This document shows, piece by piece, positions 1-7,231 of a stretch of 64,000 nt of DNA. The translations under genes were made by a program, and so were the position numbers. The stretch spans positions 1-64,000 of the forward strand of contig JAEZTQ010000071.1 of assembly GCA_023443625.1 (NCBI GenBank), in the 5' to 3' direction. The first letter of the stretch is position 1; the number at the start of each line of letters is the position of its first letter. This stretch comes from Bacillota bacterium (GTDB lineage Bacteria > Bacillota_A > Clostridia > Lachnospirales > Lachnospiraceae). The notes beneath the pieces are model-generated. The model was not told the origin of the DNA. It ran no database searches and worked only from the letters and a program-made list of their open reading frames with translations.

Positions 1-120
1 GCACCTTCCTTTGTAGTTTATTTGGTCTTCGTAAACCTAAATTTACCACAAAAGGGTGCTTTTCATCTACCCTAAATCAAATATGGAATGTATTTCCATA
101 TACCCTAAACTAATTTTACG

Positions 121-915
121 CTAACTAGGGGCCAAGGTAGTTTCTATCTTTTTTTGAAAATGTTGGTAATCCTTCTTAGTCTTCCATTCCCCTCCCCAGG
201 TGAAGCCTCTTTGAATAAATGCATTATAACAAGCATCCCCTTCTTCTATATAATAGTCACAGTCCAGGGCACGATCTGCATATTCTGCTCCATTCTCAGG
301 TAATATAATCTTCTCCTCCCCTGATTGCCTAACATATGGGTTATATAGAGGGTTAATGTCTATGGCCAGTCCATAGCTATGAAGAGATAGGTTATCTGAG
401 CCATCTATTTTACGATAATTGAAGGAGGAGGTATTATTGGCTGCCATGGAATCATTATCCACTGCATCATATTCATCGATAAGAACCATGCGCTCGATGG
501 GATACTTAAGCTCATATAATTCTTTGAATATCTCTACAATATCCTCCGCAATGGCCTTATTTACAATGAGTTCACCCTGATGACTTTCACCATCAAAGCC
601 CCAATATAAGACATTCACATATCGAAGGTCCTCAAAGGGTACTTCACAATCCCTGGGATAGGATTTACCAAGTATTCTAGCTTTTATTTCCTCTGATATC
701 TCTTCGTAATTAAATTGCCCTATCTCACCCAGCTTCGTCTCCTCCTCATTATTTGCTTTACCCGAATCCTTTTGTTCCCCTTTCTCTGATTGTAAAACAG
801 CTTCCTTAGGGATTGGATCTACATCCCCCTGCTCCATAGGAATATTTAAGTCTTTGCCTTTCCCACAGGCAGTAAGACATAGGATTAGTAAAAATACAGT
901 TAATTTTATTATCAT
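121..915 (-). CDS. M15-family (VanY/endolysin-like) peptidase lipoprotein
   Basis: Likely a zinc D-Ala-D-Ala or L-Ala-D-Glu carboxypeptidase that trims peptidoglycan from the outer face of the membrane. The N-terminus is a lipoprotein signal with lipobox LTAC (Cys17), then an acidic, low-complexity linker to about residue 65. The catalytic part carries the M15 signatures: SLHSYGLAIDINP gives His179 and Asp186 as zinc ligands, and DYQHF near the C-terminus gives His252; GFTWGGEW just before it is typical of the M15C branch. All three ligands are present, so it should be active. It is monocistronic with an upstream GGAGAAGATGAG ribosome site. The family is clear; the exact bond cut is inferred. 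Confidence 0.85.
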   Translation of the reverse strand: MIIKLTVFLLILCLTACGKGKDLNIPMEQGDVDPIPKEAVLQSEKGEQKDSGKANNEEETKLGEIGQFNYEEISEEIKARILGKSYPRDCEVPFEDLRYVNVLYWGFDGESHQGELIVNKAIAEDIVEIFKELYELKYPIERMVLIDEYDAVDNDSMAANNTSSFNYRKIDGSDNLSLHSYGLAIDINPLYNPYVRQSGEEKIILPENGAEYADRALDCDYYIEEGDACYNAFIQRGFTWGGEWKTKKDYQHFQKKIETTLAPS

Positions 916-972
916 ACACTCATCTTCTCCGGCTTTTCCATATGTTGATTAGATGATTAAGTTTTAGTCTTA

Positions 973-1242
973 TTAATCTTCCTCTATAACTTGAATTTCA
1001 AGATAGTCAAAATCAACTGACTCTATAAAATTATCCTTGGTAAATCTAGTTTTATCATGCTTTTTAAAATCCTCAATTGTAACTTTAAGCCATATTGGCT
1101 TAGATAAATCATAGGTCATACAGATTTCATCTATTGCCTCAAAAATTTTCTGCGTCCTACGCAGCTCCTGGTTATCATTGCCTACTACCATATCCTTAAT
1201 CATTCGGTTATCCTTAAATACTTTTGCCCACAAACGAAACAT
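973..1242 (-). CDS. Small conserved-type hypothetical protein (89 aa)
   Basis: Not recognised. A short soluble protein, mixed charged and hydrophobic, with no signal peptide or membrane segment. The start is supported by an AGAGGA site 6-7 bases upstream of the ATG. It lies 57 bp upstream of the M15 lipoprotein on the same strand, so the two may be cotranscribed. The acidic C-terminus (QVIEED) and regular alternation of hydrophobic residues look like a genuine folded protein rather than a shadow frame, but no function can be given. Confidence 0.6.
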   Translation of the reverse strand: MFRLWAKVFKDNRMIKDMVVGNDNQELRRTQKIFEAIDEICMTYDLSKPIWLKVTIEDFKKHDKTRFTKDNFIESVDFDYLEIQVIEED

Positions 1243-1268
1243 TTAAAATCCTCTTTTCATTTTAACTT

Positions 1269-1469
1269 ATCCCGCCAAAAACCATTGCCAAGGAGCGACT
1301 CTTTGGATATAATTATTCTGTTGATACAGAATTTGGTTTTATTGTTACAAATGTTGTTTTTAGCGGATTATTTATCTCAATATTTTTCATTCAATTTATT
1401 ATATATGGTTTATGCATCCTAAGTCAACCAAGGGCTAGAAGGAATTATAATGCCACAACCAGACTATAA
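1269..1469 (+). pseudogene. Remnant of a small membrane protein
   Basis: After an in-frame TAA there is an open frame of about 66 codons with no usable start codon. It contains a convincing membrane segment (FSGLFISIFFIQFIIYG) followed by a basic tail (SQPRARRNYN). This is the C-terminal end of a lost gene or a very diverged fragment. It lies directly upstream of the NiaR-type repressor, so a decayed transporter regulated by it is conceivable, but that is a guess. Confidence 0.3.
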
Positions 1470-1510
1470 TCTAAGGAATGAATAAGGTATTGTAGAAGAA
1501 GGAGGTGCCG

Positions 1511-2023
1511 ATGGAAGGAAATAAGCGCAGGGAGCTTCTGCTTAAATTATTAAAGGAACAAGTGGAACCCATATCCGGAGGAGAACTGTCCCGTCTTCTT
1601 TCAGTAAGCCGTCAGGTTATCGTCCAGGATATTGCACTTTTGCGTGCTTCGGATATCAACATTATTGCTACTACAAAGGGTTATTTAATATACCAAAGTG
1701 ATACCCGCCAATTAAAACGAATATTTAAAGTTAAGCATTCTACAGATCAAATAGAAGATGAACTTTGTACTATCGTAGATAATGGTGGTAAGATTCTAGA
1801 TGTCCTTGTAACCCATGAGATTTATGGGGAAATCACTACTGCACTTATTATACGTAACCGTCAAGATGTTTATGACTTTGTGAAAAAAGTAAAGGAAAAG
1901 AAAATTGTTCCACTCAAGGAATTAACGGATGGCATCCACCAGCATACTGTTGAAGGGGACTCTGAAGCCACCTTTGATCGCATAGAAAAAGCACTTAGAG
2001 ATAAAGGTTACTTATATCTATGA
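1511..2023 (+). CDS. niaR: NiaR-type transcription repressor (HTH_11 + 3H domain)
   Basis: Niacin-responsive repressor of NAD salvage or niacin uptake genes. Residues 1-60 form a winged helix (ELSRLLSVSRQVIVQDIALLRASD), and the rest is a 3H domain named for conserved histidines, seen here in KVKHST, VTHEIYGEI and GIHQHTVEG, which bind a metal next to the nicotinate site. The length (170 aa) is normal. A GTG two codons earlier opens the same frame, but the AAGGAGG at 1499-1505 is correctly spaced only for the ATG at 1511. No intact niacin transporter or NAD gene adjoins it; the membrane-protein remnant just upstream may be what is left of one. Confidence 0.85.
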   Translation: MEGNKRRELLLKLLKEQVEPISGGELSRLLSVSRQVIVQDIALLRASDINIIATTKGYLIYQSDTRQLKRIFKVKHSTDQIEDELCTIVDNGGKILDVLVTHEIYGEITTALIIRNRQDVYDFVKKVKEKKIVPLKELTDGIHQHTVEGDSEATFDRIEKALRDKGYLYL

Positions 2024-2083
2024 CAGACAAAGCGTTTTCAATACATCACTATATGAGCAGGTAACAAGACTTGGAATAAGTAG

Positions 2084-2215
2084 GGTGCGTCAGTGAGCAA
2101 GGTGCTTCATCCAAATGAGAGTGTGTTGCCAATAAACTATGTTTTATCACGCAGTCATAAAGAGATTGTGCAAATTGACGCAGGATACTTTCAAGAGGAC
2201 CTTTTAACTCCCTAA
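2084..2215 (+). other. Coding-like remnant, about 43 codons
   Basis: Starting right after a TAG, this frame reads as plausible protein (VLPINYVLSRSHKEIVQ, ending QEDLLTP) with no start codon or ribosome site. The opposite strand also has a 74-codon open frame, which reads as a less natural protein. I take this to be a fragment left from a larger gene or an intergenic repeat. Its identity is unknown. Confidence 0.25.
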
Positions 2216-2226
2216 TCCTATTGAAT

Positions 2227-2280
2227 AAAAAGGAGCGAGTATGACTTAAGATTAATCTTATAGTCATTCTCACTCCTTTT
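2227..2280. terminator. Bidirectional terminator between niaR and the LytM gene
   Basis: Near-perfect inverted repeat: AAAAAGGAG-CGAGTATGACTTAAGAT facing AATCTTATAGTCATTCTCACTCCTTTT, with A and T runs on the two sides. It lies between convergent genes, as expected for a shared terminator. Confidence 0.7.
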
Positions 2281-2297
2281 ATATATCTATCACTTTT

Positions 2298-3167
2298 TTA
2301 ACGAAGAAATAACATGGGATTTACTGTCTCTTCATCTTGTAATACTTCAAAATACAAATTACTTCCTTCTACAGAATAATATTTCGTAGGTACATCAATG
2401 GCACCGATAACATCACCTTCGCTAACGATGTCTCCTACCTTCAAGGATACACTGTCCTTATCTAGTTGGCCATAAACTACACTATAGCCACCTCCAATAT
2501 CCATGGTAATAGTAAAACCTGTCTCTTCATGGTCTTCATCAATGACAGTGACAATACCATCTCTTGCAGCCTTAACCTCTGCACCAACTTCAGCATCAAT
2601 GATAATTGCAGGGTTACATTTATACTGCATTAATGTAGCAAAATAGATTGTACGATCCATACTGTAATTCATTATAACATTACCACTAACCGGCCATGTC
2701 ATAACATCGTCCGCTTTAAAGGAAAGTGCTGCTGCTTTCGCAGAATTGTCATTTTTAACGGCAGAACTAGCTGCTTCTGCAGTATCCAATACACCATCCT
2801 TAGTAGCTTCAGTATTCGCCTGATCTGTACTGTTTCCTTCCGTATCAGAATAATCTTCATACTCTACTTCATCGCTTGCAACATCCTCCGCCTCATTATC
2901 ATTTGCAGCAATATCATCGGAACTACTTTCATTATTAGCAATTCCCTCTGATATCGGGTCATTTTCAGCCGTTTTAATATCATCATCATTGGCTGCTATG
3001 TCATTGTTAGTATCATTGAGATCAACAAAGTTCTGTTCCTCATCCTTCTGACTAGAGGATAATTGTGACCCAATCAGAGCAACTGCTGCAATAGCAATAA
3101 CTCCAACAAACAATAACACGAAATAACCTTTTCCTTTTAAAAATTCAGAAAATTTGTTCTTTTTCAC
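2298..3167 (-). CDS. Membrane-anchored LytM/M23-like protein with lost zinc ligands (SpoIIQ-like)
   Basis: One N-terminal membrane segment (YFVLLFVGVIAIAAVALIG), a long acidic Asn/Asp/Glu/Ser-rich stalk, then a C-terminal LytM fold of about 130 residues. The M23 layout is clear (WPVSGNV, AARDGIVTVI, GGGYSVVYGQL, LKVGDIVSEGDVIG, LYFEV), but each zinc-ligand position is changed: the first His is Asn (NPAIIIDAE), YxHL is YGQL and HLHFE is NLYFE. It is therefore probably non-catalytic and structural, as in degenerate SpoIIQ-type proteins of the forespore-mother cell channel; that role is inference. The start chosen is the GTG at 3167, preceded by GAGGTGATAAC; an upstream ATG at 3239 has no ribosome site. 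Confidence 0.75.
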   Translation of the reverse strand: MKKNKFSEFLKGKGYFVLLFVGVIAIAAVALIGSQLSSSQKDEEQNFVDLNDTNNDIAANDDDIKTAENDPISEGIANNESSSDDIAANDNEAEDVASDEVEYEDYSDTEGNSTDQANTEATKDGVLDTAEAASSAVKNDNSAKAAALSFKADDVMTWPVSGNVIMNYSMDRTIYFATLMQYKCNPAIIIDAEVGAEVKAARDGIVTVIDEDHEETGFTITMDIGGGYSVVYGQLDKDSVSLKVGDIVSEGDVIGAIDVPTKYYSVEGSNLYFEVLQDEETVNPMLFLR

Positions 3168-3239
3168 CGTTATCACCTCAACAATATTTTTCTCCGATAA
3201 TAATTTATTTATTCCTATACCAAGTACCTTCTTGTACAA

Positions 3240-3826
3240 ATTTCATCTTCTAGAAATGCGTACGATTTCCGCCCTTAATTCCTTGACTTACCACTCCCTA
3301 GAAAAGCATTTGTAGAATTACATAATTATTATTTCCATTTAAAATATTTTTAGTCTTATTTTCGGAGACAATTTCGTCATATTTTTTTATTGTTTCTTAT
3401 TGACATATAATGTTTAAGGTATAAAATATGTTTGTAAAATAAAGTTTTCAAATAGAAATCGATACAACCTAACATTTCTTAATCCGAGAATTATAATTTG
3501 TAAAACAAAGTTCTTAAAAAATAATATTAATAAATTATAATTCTTAAATTATTGTAAAATAGAGTTCTTAAACAATCATTCATTTTTCAATTTAAAATGT
3601 TGTTTTTCAATTAAACCCCACGAACAGTTTACTAATTACTCAAGGATAAATCTAAAATAAGAATGTGCTAATGGACCGTATTTATTTATAGTTAACAGTC
3701 ATTGCACATTTTAAAAATAGTATGTACCTCGCTCCTTTGGTAGCCAAATCTCTATTATATACACGTTAAGCAATATAAAGACGTATTTGTGACAATAAAA
3801 ATATATGTATTAGGAGGCATTATATA
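3240..3826. other. Intergenic region, very AT-rich, with repeated motif
   Basis: No gene seen. It contains three direct copies of a 20-bp motif described separately, and the ribosome site AGGAGG of the UMP kinase gene at its right end. Confidence 0.6.
3433..3572 (+). repeat. Three direct copies of TGTAAAATAAAGTTCTTAAA
   Basis: Copies at 3433-3452, 3499-3518 and 3553-3572 differ at a few positions. Two more copies occur in the opposite orientation at about 5750-5769 and 5771-5790, just before the tRNA gene. The copies therefore face inwards around the segment holding the UMP kinase gene and its decayed neighbours. They could be operators or the ends of a transferred segment. Confidence 0.5.
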
Positions 3827-4555
3827 ATGAATGGAAGAAGACTACTTATTAAGGTTTCTGGAGAGGCATTAAGTGGTGATGGTTCATCAATCTATGATAA
3901 AAAAATCATTGATAATTTATGTAATGAAATAAAAAAAGTAAAAGAAGAAGGCTATCAAATAGCTATAGTTGTCGGTGCAGGTAACTTACTAAGAGGTCGT
4001 GATGCTGAGAACTGGGGAATAGATAGGCCCGATGCTGATGAAATGGGAATGCTATTTACAGTAACCAATGCATTGATGCTTCGCAACAAGTTAAGTAAAC
4101 ATAGTATATCCACTAAAGTCATGACACCAATGTTATTAGGAGGAATCACATCTATCTACAACAGGAAAGATGCTATACAGATGTTAGAAGGTAATAATGT
4201 ACTTATTTTTGGTGGTGGAATAGGAAATCCCTTTGTATCAACTGACTATCCAGCAGTACAAAAAGCAATTGAAATTGAGGCAGATATGTTGTTAATGGCA
4301 AAGAATATAGATGGAGTATATGATTTGGACCCACGCATTAATAAAAATGCAAAACGGTATCAACAGCTTAGTTATAATACCTGTGTTTCAAATAAAATTA
4401 AAGCATGTGATTCATCAGCATTTATATTGGCAGAGGAATTTGGCGTTACTATGCATCTTTATGATGGAAAAGAAAGAAATGCAATTTCTAATATTGTGGA
4501 AGGTAAAAATGTCGGTACTGTAATTAAGAAGAACTGTAATGATGTATTTTATTAA
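3827..4555 (+). CDS. pyrH: Uridylate kinase (PyrH family), likely a paralogue
   Basis: Amino-acid-kinase fold that phosphorylates UMP with ATP. Motifs: KVSGEAL at the N-terminus (phosphate loop), VVGAGNLLRGRD, the MGMLFTVTNALMLRNKL stretch, FGGGIGNPFVSTDYPAVQKAIEIEADMLLMAK and DGVYDLDPRINKNA. All are close to bacterial PyrH and the 242-residue length is right. The usual PyrH gene lies next to frr and tsf; here the neighbours are broken genes of unrelated type, so this is probably an additional or horizontally acquired copy, or one recruited to another phosphate acceptor. The AGGAGG site and ATG are clear. Confidence 0.8.
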   Translation: MNGRRLLIKVSGEALSGDGSSIYDKKIIDNLCNEIKKVKEEGYQIAIVVGAGNLLRGRDAENWGIDRPDADEMGMLFTVTNALMLRNKLSKHSISTKVMTPMLLGGITSIYNRKDAIQMLEGNNVLIFGGGIGNPFVSTDYPAVQKAIEIEADMLLMAKNIDGVYDLDPRINKNAKRYQQLSYNTCVSNKIKACDSSAFILAEEFGVTMHLYDGKERNAISNIVEGKNVGTVIKKNCNDVFY

Positions 4556-4682
4556 TTATAGATATAAGTGTTCAGTATAAGTTAGGTTCGTTCCACTTCG
4601 GTAGCAATTGCGTATCAAAATTTTCGCAATATATTAAGGAGACAAAAGTGATAACTGCAATTTTAATTCCCTTACAATCAAT

Positions 4683-5006
4683 GTGGCCAAAAAATTAATT
4701 AATAATAGTTATTCGTTATTCTTAACATTAGATACTGCTAAGATGTATTCAAAGAATTTTCAATTAGATAAAGAGGTTTTTGATTTCTATAAAGAATATA
4801 TTTATTTTGTTCGTGAACTACACATTCATGATTGTAACGAACGATTTGGTTCACATCAAATTGTTGGTACAGGAATAGTGGATTTTGCGTTGTTTAAAGA
4901 ATTTATACAAAAAGATAATACATATATTAACTTTGAAATAAGACCACTTGAGTCAGCAACTATAACAAAAGAAATACTGATACAACAATTTTTCGAAAAC
5001 ACTTAA
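4683..5006 (+). pseudogene. C-terminal fragment of a xylose-isomerase-like TIM-barrel protein
   Basis: The translated fragment resembles the last third of the AP-endonuclease-2/sugar isomerase family: LTLDTAKM, a metal-site-like ELHIHDCN, GTGIVDFALFKEFI and INFEIRP. The first two thirds of the family's usual 270 or so residues are missing, and the frame opens with a GTG lacking a ribosome site. It is best read as a truncated gene left after a deletion. It follows the UMP kinase gene on the same strand and may once have shared its operon. Confidence 0.55.
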
Positions 5007-5089
5007 AAATAAACAATTCGTCATCGTTTACTATTGCAAATAAAATATGGTTATGGATACAAACAGAGATTAAGAATAAATAATATGTT

Positions 5090-5564
5090 ATGAGGTATCT
5101 TATGTTAAACATTCTGTTAAAAGTAATTGAATCAAATGATATTCCGCAGTGGTTGAAACTCTCATCCGAGTTTGATTTATATATTAAAGAACTTATCGGG
5201 AGCTTATCACAGTGGTATGACGGTAATGAAAATGATATTGCATTTTCAGAGTATATGAATTCAAAAATAGCAAAAAAGGAAGCAATTATGGCTATAGATA
5301 GAGCTAATTCAGCCTGTCTAGGCATCATTGCTTTCTCAGGGAATAATAATAGTATAACGTTCTTTGGGGTATCCCATAAAGCTGATTTTTGAGTCTGTTA
5401 GTAAGATGTTGATTGATTATGTTCTGAATCAATTAGATATGAATAAACGAATAACTGTAAATGTAATTAAGAGTGATGCGGAGATACTTTGTAAGGAACG
5501 TAATGTATTTTCTGATTATGGATTTATATATAGCAATCCAGAAATAGAAAATGGTGTTAGTTGA
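5090..5564 (+). pseudogene. Frameshifted GNAT-like N-acetyltransferase
   Basis: Two overlapping frames together read as one protein: the first ends SITFFGVSHKADF and the second continues ESVSKMLIDYVLNQLDMN, ending in DYGFIYSNPEIENGV, a common GNAT C-terminal pattern. The break is at a run of five T at 5386-5390; removing one T restores the frame. A second shift near 5565 would add about 25 more residues (RYVDYELESN, ending near 5641). Two lesions argue for a true pseudogene rather than a read error. The family assignment is moderate. Confidence 0.5.
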
Positions 5565-5809
5565 TACGTTATGTAGACTATGAATTAGAATCGAATATAC
5601 AACAGTTAATTTTAGATTATAAAAACAACATCTTTTCTTTTTGAAAACGATTGAAATAATAATAACATAATGATACAATTATTTTGTAAATTATATTTTA
5701 CCAATATGATATTTATCTTGAAAAAATTGGTTAGCCATTGTTTTAGATTTTTAAGAACTTTATTTTACATTTAAAAAATCTATTTTACAGACATATAAAA
5801 TAGATTTAT

Positions 5810-5880
5810 GCGGATATAGTTTAATGGCAGAGCGCAAGCTTCCCAAGCTTGAAATGCGGGTTCGATTCCCGTTATCCGCT
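5810..5880 (+). tRNA. tRNA-Gly (anticodon CCC)
   Basis: A 71-nt cloverleaf: acceptor GCGGATA paired with TATCCGC, discriminator T (usual for bacterial tRNA-Gly), anticodon stem CAAGC/GCTTG enclosing loop TTCCCAA with CCC at 5842-5844, and T-arm GCGGG-TTCGATT-CCCGT. CCA is not encoded. Its last 20 bases (5861-5880) are repeated exactly at 12511-12530, marking it as an integration target. Confidence 0.95.
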
Positions 5881-5886
5881 TAATTG

Positions 5887-5932
5887 AAAAAGGTAGTAGT
5901 GGCACGCTTTTAGTGCTACTACTACCTTTTTT
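5887..5932 (+). terminator. tRNA-Gly terminator, hairpin family copy 1
   Basis: AAAAAGGTAGTAGTGGCAC pairs with GTGCTACTACTACCTTTTTT across a short loop. The same GTGGCAC/GTGCTAC core, with a G-T pair in the same place, recurs at 12535-12580 and 16847-16890. Confidence 0.8.
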
Positions 5933-5955
5933 AGTTATGTGATTGTAAAAGTGAA

Positions 5956-6043
5956 GCGGGAAGAATAAAAACATGAGCCCACTGGCGAGTGTTTTATTAT
6001 TCCTAAGCCTTGGCTGCGCTTTTCGGGCTAGGCTTTTTCCCGT
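5956..6043 (+). repeat. Structured, RNA-like repeat element, copy 1
   Basis: About 87 nt with three nested helices: an outer CGGGAA/TTCCCG, an inner GAATAAAA/TTTTATTATTC enclosing the conserved GAGCCCACTGGCGAG, and a third AAGCCTTGGC/GGGCTAGGCTT. A second complete copy lies at 14102-14188, where paired positions change together. It follows the tRNA terminator and ends in TTCCCGTTATCC, resembling the tRNA 3' end. It may be a structured RNA or a small mobile repeat. Confidence 0.55.
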
Positions 6044-6088
6044 TATCCACGCAATATTTTGAACGCATGGTACATCAAAGATTAACAG

Positions 6089-6663
6089 TCAGACTACCGT
6101 TTGTCTATCATCCAGAATATTTATACTGATACACATATTATAATAGGGATAATGAATTATAAATGTAATATGTTTGTAGTTCATGAAGGGATACTTTCTC
6201 TGATTAATAGCATCTTCTTCATCTGCAGTAATACGATGCAACGCTCGAAACAGCTCTCGATCATGTGAGACAAAATCAAGTGTTACCTCTGTCGGAAGAC
6301 TGTCGGCACATACAGAGCGAATATATTGTAGCTGTATTTCATATAATCAATAATTTCAGATGTTGAAGAATAGTGTTTTACTTTATAGTTATCGTCTTTA
6401 TGGGCGCTGTTTTTATCACGCTCATAATACATAGCCTGAACGATCTCATCTCCTTTGCAAAGGTCTCGCTTCTTCAATCCGGTATTTGTGATGTGTTTAT
6501 CCAACACAACACAGCAACTGATATAGAAATCTCTTCGTTTATCCGCAATCTTTTTTCTGAGGTCAATATAGCGGAATTGTTCTCTGTTTTCCGCCATATA
6601 CAGAACGCTGTCCACACATTTCTTTGCATCAATCAGATACCTTGTAAATTCCCATTTATTCAT
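6089..6663 (-). pseudogene. Frameshifted HEPN-like protein
   Basis: A frame starting at the ATG at 6663 (site AGAAGGGA) runs 126 codons and stops at 6283, but natural-looking protein continues in another frame from about 6325 to a stop at 6089-6091 (RSVCADSLPTEVTLDFVSHD, ALHRITADEEDAINQRKYP). The reading was therefore broken by a frameshift near 6325. The first part is alpha-helical and holds RDKNSAH, which fits the R-x4-6-H signature of HEPN ribonucleases common in defence and toxin modules. No antitoxin-like partner is next to it. The HEPN assignment is tentative; frame disruption is well supported. Confidence 0.45.
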
Positions 6664-6862
6664 AATGCAAATCCCTTCTGTTCCAATTATACAAACATCT
6701 GTTGCAACAATCCCTTTTAAGCAACTTCCACTTCTCAAGGTCTGCTATGCAAGGTCAATCGCAGTATCGAAATTTGATAAGAAATCTGCGATTTTTCTGC
6801 TGTTCTTCAAAACAAAGAAAAGGAACAATTTTTATATGTCATATATTGTATAATTGATATAA

Positions 6863-7166
6863 TTACTCCTTAAGCAACTTATCTATAATATTATAAAATA
6901 ACGCAACCGCAATAGGCGTCCCAATCAGGAGTGAATAAACAGTTGAGATAGAATAATCATTGGTTTTATTAAGATCAACCAAAATATATATTTCGGTAAC
7001 AAATAAAGTAAAATCAGAATAACAATTACCCTTATGAACTTTTTATTTATCCTATTAAAGATATTTACTAATCCTAAGATCGGCAAGGAATTAGTGCCAC
7101 TATAATAGCAATTAAATCTCCTTTGGTAAATAAACTTTTTAAAGTACTATAAATATTTACTTTCAT
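6863..7166 (-). pseudogene. Decayed small membrane protein
   Basis: Begins ATG with MKVNIYSTLKSLFTKGDLIA and a hydrophobic run, meets a stop after about 30 codons, and continues in other frames with further hydrophobic stretches (FIRVIVILILLYLLP, SLLIGTPIAVALFYN) ending IIDKLLKE and a stop at 6863. At least two frameshifts are needed to join them. It is downstream of the AIPR gene on the same strand. Function unknown. Confidence 0.45.
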
Positions 7167-7231
7167 CCTACCTGTTTTGTTTTACTAGAATAAAGATTAT
7201 CTGCTGCAAAATCCTTTAGATAATATTAACC

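Noticed and set aside
2049..2273. Minus-strand open frame of 74 codons
   Set aside because: No ribosome site, overlaps the terminator; the plus-strand reading looks more protein-like.
4311..4523. Open frame inside pyrH
   Set aside because: Shadow frame in the same strand of a clear gene.
5780..5974. Minus-strand frame across the tRNA gene
   Set aside because: It crosses the tRNA and its terminator; it is not coding.
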